Of a stretch of 52,658 nt of DNA, positions 27,586 to 35,827 are shown piece by piece. The stretch spans positions 1-52,658 of the forward strand of contig NCAP01000003.1 in NCBI GenBank assembly GCA_002255495.1, given 5' to 3'. Each line of letters begins with the position of its first letter. Position 1 is the first letter of the stretch. The notes under the pieces are model-generated. The model was not told where the DNA came from, made no database searches, and worked only from the letters and a program-made list of their open reading frames with translations. The translations under genes were made by a program, and so were the position numbers. The stretch comes from Rhodospirillales bacterium 20-60-12. GTDB taxonomy: Bacteria > Pseudomonadota > Alphaproteobacteria > Acetobacterales > Acetobacteraceae.

Positions 27586-28472
27586 AGCGGGTCCTCTGTT
27601 TCGGTATCGCTGTGTTCGACCGGATTTACGAAGTCGAGACGCTACCGACAGGGGATGAAAAATACACCGCCACCGGATACCGCGAAAGCGGCGGCGGCGT
27701 GGCAGCGACGGCGGCTGTGGCGGTGGCGCGGTTAGGCGGGCATGCGGCTTTCATGGGGGCACTGGGCGACGATCCCGCAGGACGCTGGCTTGCCGCCGAA
27801 ATGAGTGCTCTCGGCGTCGCGCTTGATGTGGTTCAGTATGTTGCTCATGGCCGCACGCCCAACGCCTGCGCCCTGGTGGCCCCTGATGGCGGGCGCTGCC
27901 TGATCATCGACCGCGGCACCGCACGGCCTGCAAGTGCTGCACCGGACAGCGCATGCGCAAATGTCGACGCATTGCTGGTCGATCACCGCTTTCCCGATTT
28001 GGCCGCTGCCTTGCTCATCGGCGCCCCGCGCACCATGCCCCGTATATTGGACGCTGAGGGCGGTGACCCAGAGGCACTCCGGCACCTTGTCGCCCTGGCG
28101 CAATATCCCATTTTCTCATCGACCGGCCTTAGACTTTGCACCGGCCAGGATGATCCGTTGGCCGCGCTCAGCCGGGTATCCGCGCCGCAGGCGCGATGCC
28201 TCGCGGTGACGCGGGGCGCGGCGGGTAGCCTATGGCTGATCGATGGGCAGGTTCATCACGTGGCCGCACCGCCTGTGGCGGCGCGCGATACGACCGGCTG
28301 CGGCGATGTCTTTCACGGCGCCGTGGCATTGGCTTTGGCGGAGGGCCAACACCTTCTCGACGCCGCGCGGTTCGCAACCGCCGCCGCAGCCCTCAAGGCC
28401 CTTAACGGGGACGGCTGGCGCGGCATGCCGGACCGCCAGGCAGTGCAGGCGTTGCTGAAGGAAAGCTGGTAG
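27582..28472 (+). CDS. PfkB-family sugar kinase, YihV-like (sulfofructose kinase-like)
   Basis: 296 aa of the ribokinase family: an N-terminal glycine motif (SGGGVAATAAVAVARLGG) and a C-terminal catalytic motif DTTGCGDVFHGA with the base Asp. The start at TTG 27582 overlaps the dehydrogenase stop and brings the protein into register with E. coli YihV, sulfofructose kinase (FGIAVFDRIYEVETLPT, EKY with Lys27, GDDPAG). As I recall YihV, sulfonate-contacting residues include Lys27, Asn109 and Arg138. Here Lys27 and an Arg (DHRFPD, residue 136) are kept but position 109 is Ile. The substrate may therefore be sulfofructose or another ketose. Confidence 0.85.
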   Translation: MKRVLCFGIAVFDRIYEVETLPTGDEKYTATGYRESGGGVAATAAVAVARLGGHAAFMGALGDDPAGRWLAAEMSALGVALDVVQYVAHGRTPNACALVAPDGGRCLIIDRGTARPASAAPDSACANVDALLVDHRFPDLAAALLIGAPRTMPRILDAEGGDPEALRHLVALAQYPIFSSTGLRLCTGQDDPLAALSRVSAPQARCLAVTRGAAGSLWLIDGQVHHVAAPPVAARDTTGCGDVFHGAVALALAEGQHLLDAARFATAAAALKALNGDGWRGMPDRQAVQALLKESW

Positions 28473-28546
28473 GAAGGCCGAAGGGCGCGCGAGCCCAAAG
28501 ACTAAGCGCGCCGGGGCATGTCAAGCGTCAGCCCCGACCGATCGAG

Positions 28547-28560
28547 TTGATCTAAGTCAA
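28547..28560 (+). promoter_or_regulatory. FNR/FixK box upstream of hemN
   Basis: TTGATCTAAGTCAA fits TTGAT-N4-(A/G)TCAA closely and lies 34 bp before the hemN ATG. Anaerobic activation of hemN by FNR/FixK-type regulators is well known, so the site agrees with the gene's role. Confidence 0.8.
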
Positions 28561-28594
28561 TGATGAGCGGCAAGCCGCATCATAGCCTGTCCCC

Positions 28595-29887
28595 ATGGAA
28601 AGCGCAGACCTCATCGCACGATATGACGGCCGCGTCCCACGCTACACAAGTTACCCCACCGCGCCGCATTTCACGACATCTGTTGGCCCGGATGTCTATA
28701 TCCAGTGGCTGCAAACATTGCCGCCCGGTTCGCCTCTCTCGCTTTACATCCATGTGCCGTTTTGCGACCGGCTTTGCCTTTATTGCGGTTGCAACACCGG
28801 CGTCGTTCGGCACGAGGGGCCGCGTCGCGCCAGCGCGTCAGTCATGTCCATTGGGGCGGCGGCACACCGACCACGCTGCCCGCCGATTGCCTAACCGGCA
28901 TCATGGATCTGATCGGCCGCCTATTCCGGCTCTCGCCCGATGCTGAAATAGCCATCGAATTGGACCCGACGGCTCTGCCCACCGATCGCATGGCCGCTTT
29001 GGCCGCTATGGGGGTCACGCGGGCCAGCTTGGGCGTGCAGGACCTCGATCCGGCGGTGCAGGCAGCCATCGGTCGCATCCAGTCATACGAGGTCACGCAG
29101 GCCTGCGCGCGGGCTGTGCGCGGGATCGGGATCGAAGCGCTCAATCTTGATCTCATCTACGGTTTGCCGCGCCAGAGGGTGCAATCTGCCACCGCGACGG
29201 CGCGGATGGTTCTGCGCCTGCATGCCGGCCGCGTCGCGGTGTTCGGCTATGCCCATGTGCCCTGGATGAAACGCCACCAATCGCTGATCCCCGATGACAC
29301 TTTGCCCGGCCCGCTTTGAGCAGCGCGCCGCGATCGGCCGCGTGCTTGAGGAGGAGGGCGGATACCTGCCGATCGGGCTCGATCATTATGCCCGTCCCGA
29401 TGACGAACTGGCCCGCGCTGCGCGCTGCCGCACGATGCATCGTAGCTTCCAGGGCTATACCACAGACGCCGCTCCTGCCTTGATCGGCATCGGCGCCAGC
29501 GCCGTTGGCTGCCTGCCGCAAGGCTATGTGCAAAACGAAAGCAGCGTGCCGGCCTATTCGGCCGCCATCCGCGCGGGGCATGCGGCCACGGCGCGCGGTG
29601 TTGCGCTCTCGCCCGATGACCGGCTGCGTCGTGCCGTCATCGAAGCATTGATGTGCGATCTGAAAGCCGATCTGCCTGCCATTGCCGCTGCGTATCAAGC
29701 CGATCCCGCCTCTCTGAACATCGCCGCCGCCCTTACGCGCTTCGAGACCGATGGGTTGGTCATTCGCCATGGCGGCATCATCCGTGTGACCGAACGCGGC
29801 CGGCCTTTTGTTCGCAATGTTGCTGCCATGTTCGACGTCTATCTCAACCAAGAAGAAATCAGGCCGCGCCACGCTCAGGCCGTGTGA
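28595..29887 (+). pseudogene. hemN: hemN, oxygen-independent coproporphyrinogen III oxidase, split by two frameshifts
   Basis: The radical-SAM enzyme of anaerobic haem synthesis is recognisable but split over two frames. Segment 1 (from ATG 28595) has ARYDGRVPRYTSYPTAPHF and the cluster motif CDRLCLYCGC. After GVVRHEGP the frame changes, and about 50-60 nt seem deleted near 28825-28845. Segment 2 runs HVHWGGGTPTTLP to DLIYGLPRQ and ends at a TGA near 29317 (IPDDTLPGPL). Segment 3 returns to the first frame with ARFEQRAAIGRVLEEEGGYLPIGLDHYARPDDELA, FQGYTT and the C-terminus. The two shifts cancel, but a stop at about 28892-28894 would end translation. Either the gene is truly dead or the assembly has errors. 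Confidence 0.88.
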
Positions 29888-30060
29888 TCTGCCGAGCCCG
29901 CAACGTCGGGCGCTGTTCCGCGTCGCTTCTGCGCGTGCCGCATCGATCCTGACCGTAGTCAGCATGGCCTTCATGACGAGATGGGCCGCCGGGCGATCCT
30001 CGCCTTGAGCGTGATGCCTCATCACGCAGGTGCTCCAGCCATATTCTACCGATTAATTTC

Positions 30061-30100
30061 ATGCGTTTAGATTGACTCGTGTGATTCAATCTAAACGCAT
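30061..30100. repeat. Perfect 15-bp hairpin R4
   Basis: ATGCGTTTAGATTGA (30061-30075) and its exact complement (30086-30100) enclose a 10-nt loop. It lies in the roughly 280-bp spacer between hemN and the LysR gene, which is otherwise without features. Architecture resembles the hairpin at 18144-18189 but the sequence differs. Confidence 0.65.
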
Positions 30101-30169
30101 CTTGATCTATGCGGCACGAATCCGCCATGGCAGCGTCGCGGGCATGTCAAAATCGGAGGCTGGTCGAAC

Positions 30170-31090
30170 TTGGTTGAACGACATTTGGAACTGCGCCATT
30201 GGCGCGCCTTTGTTGCCGCTGCGCAGGCGGGGCATTTCGGCGCTGCGGCTGAGCAGCTTGGGATCAGCCAGCCGGCCCTCAGTCAGCTGATCCGCACGCT
30301 GGAGGCCGGGCTTGGTGTCGCCTTGTTCGACCGCGCGGCCCGCCGCGCGCGGCCCAATCAGGCGGGAGCGGCATTGTTGCCGCAGGCTCAGGCCGTCATC
30401 GCCCAAGCCGATCTCGCCGCGCGCACCGGCGCTGCCATCGGCCGTCGGGGACACCGCGCCATCGCGGCTGGTTATGTCGGCTCATCGGCCTTCCATCCGC
30501 AATTCGCCCGCCTGATCCGCGCCATCGGCGGCGCACGGCCGGCGATCAAGCTCCTGCTCGATCAATGTTCGGCGACCGTGCAGGTGCGCAACCTGATCGA
30601 GGAGCGCTTTGATTTTGGGATTGTCCGCGCGCCTTTGCCGACCCTCGACCCCGCGATCGCCAGCCTGACTTTGGCCCGCGAACGCATGGTCATGGCGGTG
30701 GGCGCGCCGCCGGCGGGCCGTGCGCGCTCGCCGTGGAAGCTGGCGAGCTTCGCCGATCGCCCTTTCGTGCAATATCTCCAACAGCCCAGCGGTGGATTAC
30801 GCTCATTGATGATAGGCGCGTGTCAGCAGGCCGGGTTCGAGCCGCGTATCGTGCAAACCGTGCCGCAAATCGCCACCATGCTCTGCCTGGTTGGTGCCGG
30901 TGTGGGCGTGGCGCTGGTGCCGGCCAGCATGGCACGGTTCAACGTGCCTGGTGTTCATTATCTGCCCTTGGAGGAGGCCGTTATGACCGATTTTACCTTG
31001 CTTTATCGGCGCAGCGACACGGCACCAGCGTTGCGCAGCGTGCTGCGGATTGCCAGAGGCATCATCGATAAGACAGACTTATCAAAATAG
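30170..31090 (+). CDS. LysR family transcriptional regulator
   Basis: 306 aa with an N-terminal winged HTH (LELRHWRAFVAAAQAGHFGAAAEQLGISQPALSQ) and a C-terminal periplasmic-binding-like effector domain. TTG at 30170 is used, with GGAGG 10 nt upstream and typical LysR homology starting straight after it. The downstream genes (hydrolase, ABC transporter, lyase) run in the same direction, which is unusual for LysR targets, so it may read as part of the cluster or act elsewhere. Confidence 0.9.
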   Translation: MVERHLELRHWRAFVAAAQAGHFGAAAEQLGISQPALSQLIRTLEAGLGVALFDRAARRARPNQAGAALLPQAQAVIAQADLAARTGAAIGRRGHRAIAAGYVGSSAFHPQFARLIRAIGGARPAIKLLLDQCSATVQVRNLIEERFDFGIVRAPLPTLDPAIASLTLARERMVMAVGAPPAGRARSPWKLASFADRPFVQYLQQPSGGLRSLMIGACQQAGFEPRIVQTVPQIATMLCLVGAGVGVALVPASMARFNVPGVHYLPLEEAVMTDFTLLYRRSDTAPALRSVLRIARGIIDKTDLSK

Positions 31091-31137
31091 CCGGAATATC
31101 TGATTGGTCGGCGCGCTTAACGCGCTATGACCGGACG

Positions 31138-32085
31138 ATGGAGGAAATGACCAATCCCAAACAGGGTGATGCCGAATGTGCGCCTGGCCGCCTTACCGTC
31201 GGTTCGGGGCCACAGGCCGTGCGCGTGCCCATCAAGTATGAAGGTGCCGCACCGCATGAAGCACGCCGGGCAATGATCATCGTCCATGGCCGCCGGCGCG
31301 ACGCCGTGACCTATGCCCGATTGGCGATGGACGCCTTTGGCCGCTTAATGCCGGATCTGCTGATTGCCGCGCCGCAATTTCTTGCAGTGCAGGATCTGAT
31401 TGGCGGGGGCGGCGAGCAGCTAGCCTATTGGGGCGAGCGTGACTGGATGGAGGGCGGCCTTGCCGCAGGACCCTTACCGATTGCCGCGTTTGCCGTGCTC
31501 GATGCGCTATGTGCCCATCTGGCCGACCGCACGCGCTTTCCCCTGATCGATGACATCGTGCTGGCCGGTCATTCAGCCGGCGGCCAGTTGGTGCATCGCT
31601 ATGCGATTTTGTCGCCTGTGGCGGATGATGTGCGCTTTATCGTCGCCAACCCGTCCTCCTATGTCTGGTTTGGGCCTGGGCCTGGGCCTGGGCCTGGGTC
31701 TGGGCCTGAGCCTGGGCCTGGGCCGTTCCGCTGGAAATACGCACTGGCGGGCCGCCCGGCTTATGGCGCCATGCTCGATGATGCCGCCATTGAGGCCCGC
31801 TATGTGGGGCGTGACATGCTGTATCTGCTGGGCGCGCGTGATTGCGATCCTGCTCATCCGATGCTCGATCGTTCGGCGGCGGCGATGGCCCAGGGGCCGC
31901 ACCGGCTTGCTCGCGGCCGCGCATATCAGGCCCATCTGGCCGAACGCCACGGCGCTGCATTGCGCCATCGCTGGGTGGAGGTGCCGGATGTCGGCCATGA
32001 TCCGGCGGGCATTTTATCGGCCACGGTGGCGCAAGAAGCGATTTGGCCTGCTTATCTCAACCTAGCCGACCACGCCCGACCATAA
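31138..32085 (+). CDS. Alpha/beta hydrolase with a repeat-encoded GP linker
   Basis: 315 aa. The fold is suggested by AMIIVHGRRRDA (oxyanion region), the nucleophile elbow LAGHSAGGQLVHRY, and a late VGHDPAG His. There is no signal peptide. In the middle, residues around 180-196 are a Gly-Pro run (GPGPGPGPGSGPEPGPGP) encoded by nine 6-bp units; unit number changes would lengthen or shorten the linker without a frameshift. ATG at 31138 is used; ATG at 31147 is too close to GGAGG. The substrate is unknown. Confidence 0.72.
   Translation: MEEMTNPKQGDAECAPGRLTVGSGPQAVRVPIKYEGAAPHEARRAMIIVHGRRRDAVTYARLAMDAFGRLMPDLLIAAPQFLAVQDLIGGGGEQLAYWGERDWMEGGLAAGPLPIAAFAVLDALCAHLADRTRFPLIDDIVLAGHSAGGQLVHRYAILSPVADDVRFIVANPSSYVWFGPGPGPGPGSGPEPGPGPFRWKYALAGRPAYGAMLDDAAIEARYVGRDMLYLLGARDCDPAHPMLDRSAAAMAQGPHRLARGRAYQAHLAERHGAALRHRWVEVPDVGHDPAGILSATVAQEAIWPAYLNLADHARP
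31672..31725 (+). repeat. Hexanucleotide tandem repeat (GGGCCT)9, imperfect
   Basis: Nine 6-bp units, six of them exactly GGGCCT, the others GGGTCT, GAGCCT and GGGCCG. It encodes alternating Gly-Pro within the hydrolase. Being a multiple of three, it can vary in length while keeping the frame. Confidence 0.92.
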
Positions 32086-32102
32086 AAAACGGAGGAACAA
32101 CC

Positions 32103-32936
32103 ATGCAAATTCCATCGACCATGCCCCGCTTGCTCGCTCATCTCGCCATCGGTGTTTGTGCGGTGTTTCTGCCGCTGAGTGTGTGCGCCGCCGCCGCACC
32201 GCCGCCGACCATCACCAAAGGCCAGCTCACGGTTGCCTATCGCACGGATGACAAGCCGATCTCGTTTATCCAGAACGGCACACCGGCCGGATTTCTCGTC
32301 GATTTCGAGCAGGCCATCGGCGTGCAGCTTGGCTTGAAGGTGCAGTTCGTCTCTACCGGTTTCGCCAGCATGTTGCCGGCGGTTAAAAACCATATTTATG
32401 ACACCGCGGCTTTTGCCGTCATCGTCACGCCGCAGCGCAGCGCGATGGTCGATTTCACGACACCGATCGGCTATGGGCAGGCGCGGCTCGTCACCCGTGC
32501 GAAAGACCCCATCGCCACCGTGCAGGCCGCCGCCGGCAAAGTCGTCGCGGTGACGCAGGGCAGCGCCTTGATCCCGCTGCTCGCCCATATTGCACCGGGT
32601 GTTCAGGTGAAGGAATTTCCCAATGTCGCATCGAGCCTGAATGCGCTGATTGCCGGCCAGGTCGATGGGCTATTCACCGGCCTTGCAACGGCTGACAGCC
32701 TGGTGAAAAAGCACCCTGGCTTGGGTGAATCGCAAATCGTCACGAGTGGCGTGACCGAATTTCCGATTTCGAAATCCAACCCGGCCCTGCGCGAGGCGAT
32801 GAATGTGGCCATCGCCCATTTGATGAAGGACGGCACATTCACCAAGCTGTTCGTCAAATGGAACCCGCCTGCTGTGCGTATCCCCGCTGAGCTCTATGCC
32901 GATTATCCCGGCATGCCCCAGCAGCCGGCCGAATAG
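32103..32936 (+). CDS. Periplasmic solute-binding protein, family 3 (amino-acid type)
   Basis: 277 aa with a signal peptide (LLAHLAIGVCAVFLPLSVCAAAA). The mature part shows family 3 motifs: GQLTVAYRTDDKPISF, NGTPAGFLVDFEQAIG, PQRSAMVDFTTPIGYGQ and TKLFVKWNPP. It would bind an amino acid or similar small organic acid for the permease and ATPase encoded next. ATG at 32103 has GGAGGAAC 5 nt upstream. Confidence 0.9.
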   Translation: MQIPSTMPRLLAHLAIGVCAVFLPLSVCAAAAPPPTITKGQLTVAYRTDDKPISFIQNGTPAGFLVDFEQAIGVQLGLKVQFVSTGFASMLPAVKNHIYDTAAFAVIVTPQRSAMVDFTTPIGYGQARLVTRAKDPIATVQAAAGKVVAVTQGSALIPLLAHIAPGVQVKEFPNVASSLNALIAGQVDGLFTGLATADSLVKKHPGLGESQIVTSGVTEFPISKSNPALREAMNVAIAHLMKDGTFTKLFVKWNPPAVRIPAELYADYPGMPQQPAE

Positions 32937-32957
32937 ATCCAACCAGAGGCATCACCC

Positions 32958-33686
32958 ATGTTCGCCGGACTATCAAGGATTCAGCAGACATTTTTTGATA
33001 TCCATATGATCGCCCGGGTGATGCCGTCGCTGCTGACGGTGGGCCTGCCGAATACGATTTTGCTGGCGATTCTGGCATCATTGATCGGCATCGTGGTCGG
33101 ACTCGTGATTGCGATTGGACTGCCGTCGCGGCATCTTTCATTGCGGCTCATCTGCCGCTCTTATGTCGATATTCTGCGTGGCTTGCCGCATATTCTGACC
33201 ATCTATCTGATCGGCCAGGGCTTGCCCCTGGCAGGTCTCGCTTTGTTCGGTTCCAACACTTATGCCTATGCGGCACTCGCGATCGGGTTGATCGAAGGCG
33301 CTTATATGGCGGAGATATTTCGCGCCGGTATGCAAAGTGTCGAGCGTGGACAGATCGAGGCGTCGCGCACGTTGGGCATGACCAAATGGCAGACCATGCG
33401 CTATATCATTATGCCGCAGGGGATCAGGCGGGTTTTGCCGCCGCTCACCGGGCAATTCATTCTGGTGATCAAAGGTTCCGCGTTGGTGTTCCTGCTCGGA
33501 TTGACCGCCTCGCAGCGCGAGATATTTTCGATCGCTCAGGATTCCGCCATCAATAATGCCAATTTGTCCCCGCTCACCGCTGCCGGTCTTCTCTATCTCG
33601 CTCTGACCGTGCCGATGACCTATGCGGTGAATGCGTGGGAGCGCCGATTGCGCGGCGCTCAAGGGAGCATGCGCGGCGATGAGTAG
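32958..33686 (+). CDS. Amino-acid-type ABC transporter permease
   Basis: 242 aa of the HisM/GlnP family with about five membrane segments. The transporter-typical stretch is IEGAYMAEIFRAGMQSVERGQIEASRTLGMTKWQTMRYIIMPQ. Only one permease gene is present, so the channel is probably a homodimer. AGAGG lies before the ATG. Its end overlaps the ATPase gene by 8 bp. Confidence 0.92.
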   Translation: MFAGLSRIQQTFFDIHMIARVMPSLLTVGLPNTILLAILASLIGIVVGLVIAIGLPSRHLSLRLICRSYVDILRGLPHILTIYLIGQGLPLAGLALFGSNTYAYAALAIGLIEGAYMAEIFRAGMQSVERGQIEASRTLGMTKWQTMRYIIMPQGIRRVLPPLTGQFILVIKGSALVFLLGLTASQREIFSIAQDSAINNANLSPLTAAGLLYLALTVPMTYAVNAWERRLRGAQGSMRGDE

Positions 33687-34416
33687 CACCATAGCGGTCA
33701 AATTTTCAAAGGTGAGCAAGACATACGGCACGACCCAGGTGCTGCGCGATATCTCGCTCGATCTGCCGCGTGGCTCGACCACATGCGTGATCGGGCCGTC
33801 GGGTTCGGGCAAATCCACCTTGCTGCGCTGCACGAATTTGCTGGCGCGGCCCGATAGCGGGTCGATCGAAATTGAAGGCATGGACATCACGGCCGCGGGC
33901 ACCGATGTTAATCTCATGCGGACGAAAGTCGGCATGGTGTTTCAGCATTTTCATTTATTCAGCCATCTCGACGTGCTGCAGAATGTCACATTGGCGCTGC
34001 GCAAAGTGCGCGGCATGTCAGCGGATGAAGCCGATGCGCGCGCAATGGCGCAATTGCGCGCGGTCGGGCTCGGCGGGCTTGAGCGCCGGCGCCCCTCGCA
34101 AATATCGGGCGGTCAACAGCAGCGTGTGGCGATTGCCCGGGCGCTGGCGATGGATCCGGCGATCATGCTGTTCGACGAGGCAACGTCCGCATTGGATCCT
34201 GAGCTCGTCAAGGGCATTCTTAATGTCATGCGCGATTTGGCGATCTCGGGCATGACCATGCTGGTCGTCACCCATGAAATGCGCTTCGCCCGCGAGGTTG
34301 CCGGCCAGGTGGTTTTCATGGATCAGGGGCGGATTGTTGAAACCGGACTGCCTGGCGCCCTGTTCGATCAGCCCCAAACTCCGCGCCTGCGTCAATTTCT
34401 CGATCAGGTTCTCTAA
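33679..34416 (+). CDS. Amino-acid-type ABC transporter ATP-binding protein (GlnQ-like)
   Basis: 245 aa. Walker A is GPSGSGKSTLLRC, signature ISGGQQQRVAIARAL, Walker B IMLFDEATSALDPEL, switch His in LVVTHEMRFAREVA. ATG at 33679 starts inside the end of the permease gene, a usual coupled arrangement; an earlier in-frame ATG at 33631 adds residues without homology. It is followed 24 bp later by the lyase gene. Confidence 0.93.
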   Translation: MSSTIAVKFSKVSKTYGTTQVLRDISLDLPRGSTTCVIGPSGSGKSTLLRCTNLLARPDSGSIEIEGMDITAAGTDVNLMRTKVGMVFQHFHLFSHLDVLQNVTLALRKVRGMSADEADARAMAQLRAVGLGGLERRRPSQISGGQQQRVAIARALAMDPAIMLFDEATSALDPELVKGILNVMRDLAISGMTMLVVTHEMRFAREVAGQVVFMDQGRIVETGLPGALFDQPQTPRLRQFLDQVL

Positions 34417-34440
34417 CATTTCAGACTCCGAAAGCATCTC

Positions 34441-35793
34441 ATGACCAACATGACGCCGCCAAAACCAGCCGCTATTCGCGCATTGTTCGCCCGCCGTTCG
34501 GTCTGGCAATCATGGCTGGAGGTCGAGGCCGCGTTAGCCGAAACTCAAGCAGAGCTTGGCATTATTCCCAGCGCTGCAGCGCTGGAAATCCGGTCTTGCG
34601 CGAATTTCAATGCCATCGATGAGGAAGCTCTCGCCGCCGATATCGAGCGTACCCGCGCGCCGATCGTCTCATTGGTGCGCTTTCTCTCGCGCGCCTGTGC
34701 GGCAGATGCGGGCGGCTTTGTTCATTGGGGGGCTACCACCCAGAATGTCGTGCAAACCGGTCGCACATTGCTGATGCGTGAGGCGCATGAGGCGTTCAAT
34801 TTGCGCCTCGCCGCCATCCTTGAAAGACTGGCCGATTTGGCCGAGACGCAGGGTCATACGGTCACCGTCGCCCGGACGAATATCCGCCACGCGCTGCCGA
34901 TCACGTTCGGCTTCAAGGCGGCTGGTTGGATTGAGGAATTCCTCCGCCACGCCGAGCGATTTGCCGAGGCGGCACCGCGGGTTTTTCGTGTCCAATGGGG
35001 TGGCGCCGTGGGCGCCATGCACGCGGTGGGCCAGGCGGGCCCCGAACTCAATCGCCGGTTGGCGGCGCGATTAGGGCTCGGTTATTTCACCATCCCCTCA
35101 CGGGCGGGCCTTGACACGTTTGCTGAATATTTTCTCCTGCTCGGCTTGTTTGCCGCGAGCTGCGGCAAGATTGCGCGCGATTTATACACCATGTTGGCCG
35201 ATGAATTCGGCGAGGTGATTGAGGATCTCGGCGATGAGGTCATCGGCTCCAGCACCATGCCGCATAAGGTCAATTCCAAAATCGCCGTGCATGTCATCGC
35301 GCTGGCAGCCCGCCTGCGGGCGCAGGTGCCGCTCGCGCTCGATATGATGCAGCCCAGTTTCGAGGGTGATGGCGCGCATAATCAGATGCTCTCCGCCCTC
35401 ATCGATCAGGCTTGCCCGCTGGCTTATGAGATGATCGCCCAAATGGATGAATTGCTTGCCTCGATACGGATCCAGCCAGAGAGAATGAAGAGCAATCTTG
35501 AAATGAGCGGGGAATTCATGGCGTCGGAAAATGCCATGATGACATTGGCCCCTCTGATCGGTCGCACTGAGGCCCATGATGTCGTGCATCACGCCGTATC
35601 GGAGGCCGCACGCACCGGCGCGCGGCTGAGTGATATTCTATGTGCCGATGCCAGCCTGGCCGGCAAAGTGAGCGCGCAGACGATAACCGAATCCCTTGAT
35701 CCTGCGCGCTATACCGGGCTCAGCGCGCAGCTTGCCCAGGCCCTCGTGGCACCGGCGCGGCTTCAGGCTGCTTTGCTGCGCGGCAAAAATTGA
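34441..35793 (+). CDS. Fumarase/aspartase superfamily lyase
   Basis: 450 aa. The superfamily signature is clear (IGSSTMPHKVNSKIAVHV, flexible loop with the catalytic Ser) together with VHWGATTQNVVQTG and ARTNIRHALPITFGFKAAG. It resembles adenylosuccinate lyase and 3-carboxy-muconate cycloisomerase proteins. Because it follows an amino-acid-type transporter and not purine genes, a catabolic C-N lyase acting on an imported N-substituted dicarboxylate is more likely than purine synthesis. That is an inference. Confidence 0.82.
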   Translation: MTNMTPPKPAAIRALFARRSVWQSWLEVEAALAETQAELGIIPSAAALEIRSCANFNAIDEEALAADIERTRAPIVSLVRFLSRACAADAGGFVHWGATTQNVVQTGRTLLMREAHEAFNLRLAAILERLADLAETQGHTVTVARTNIRHALPITFGFKAAGWIEEFLRHAERFAEAAPRVFRVQWGGAVGAMHAVGQAGPELNRRLAARLGLGYFTIPSRAGLDTFAEYFLLLGLFAASCGKIARDLYTMLADEFGEVIEDLGDEVIGSSTMPHKVNSKIAVHVIALAARLRAQVPLALDMMQPSFEGDGAHNQMLSALIDQACPLAYEMIAQMDELLASIRIQPERMKSNLEMSGEFMASENAMMTLAPLIGRTEAHDVVHHAVSEAARTGARLSDILCADASLAGKVSAQTITESLDPARYTGLSAQLAQALVAPARLQAALLRGKN

Positions 35794-35827
35794 CTCTGTG
35801 TCGCTAAATTCAGATGATGGTCGTTAT

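Noticed and set aside
29153-30025. Long minus-strand frame opposite hemN
   Set aside because: It is the antisense shadow of hemN segments; the plus strand has clear HemN homology.
31573-31998. Minus-strand PR-repeat frame opposite the hydrolase
   Set aside because: Arises from the GGGCCT repeat read in reverse; no other coding evidence.
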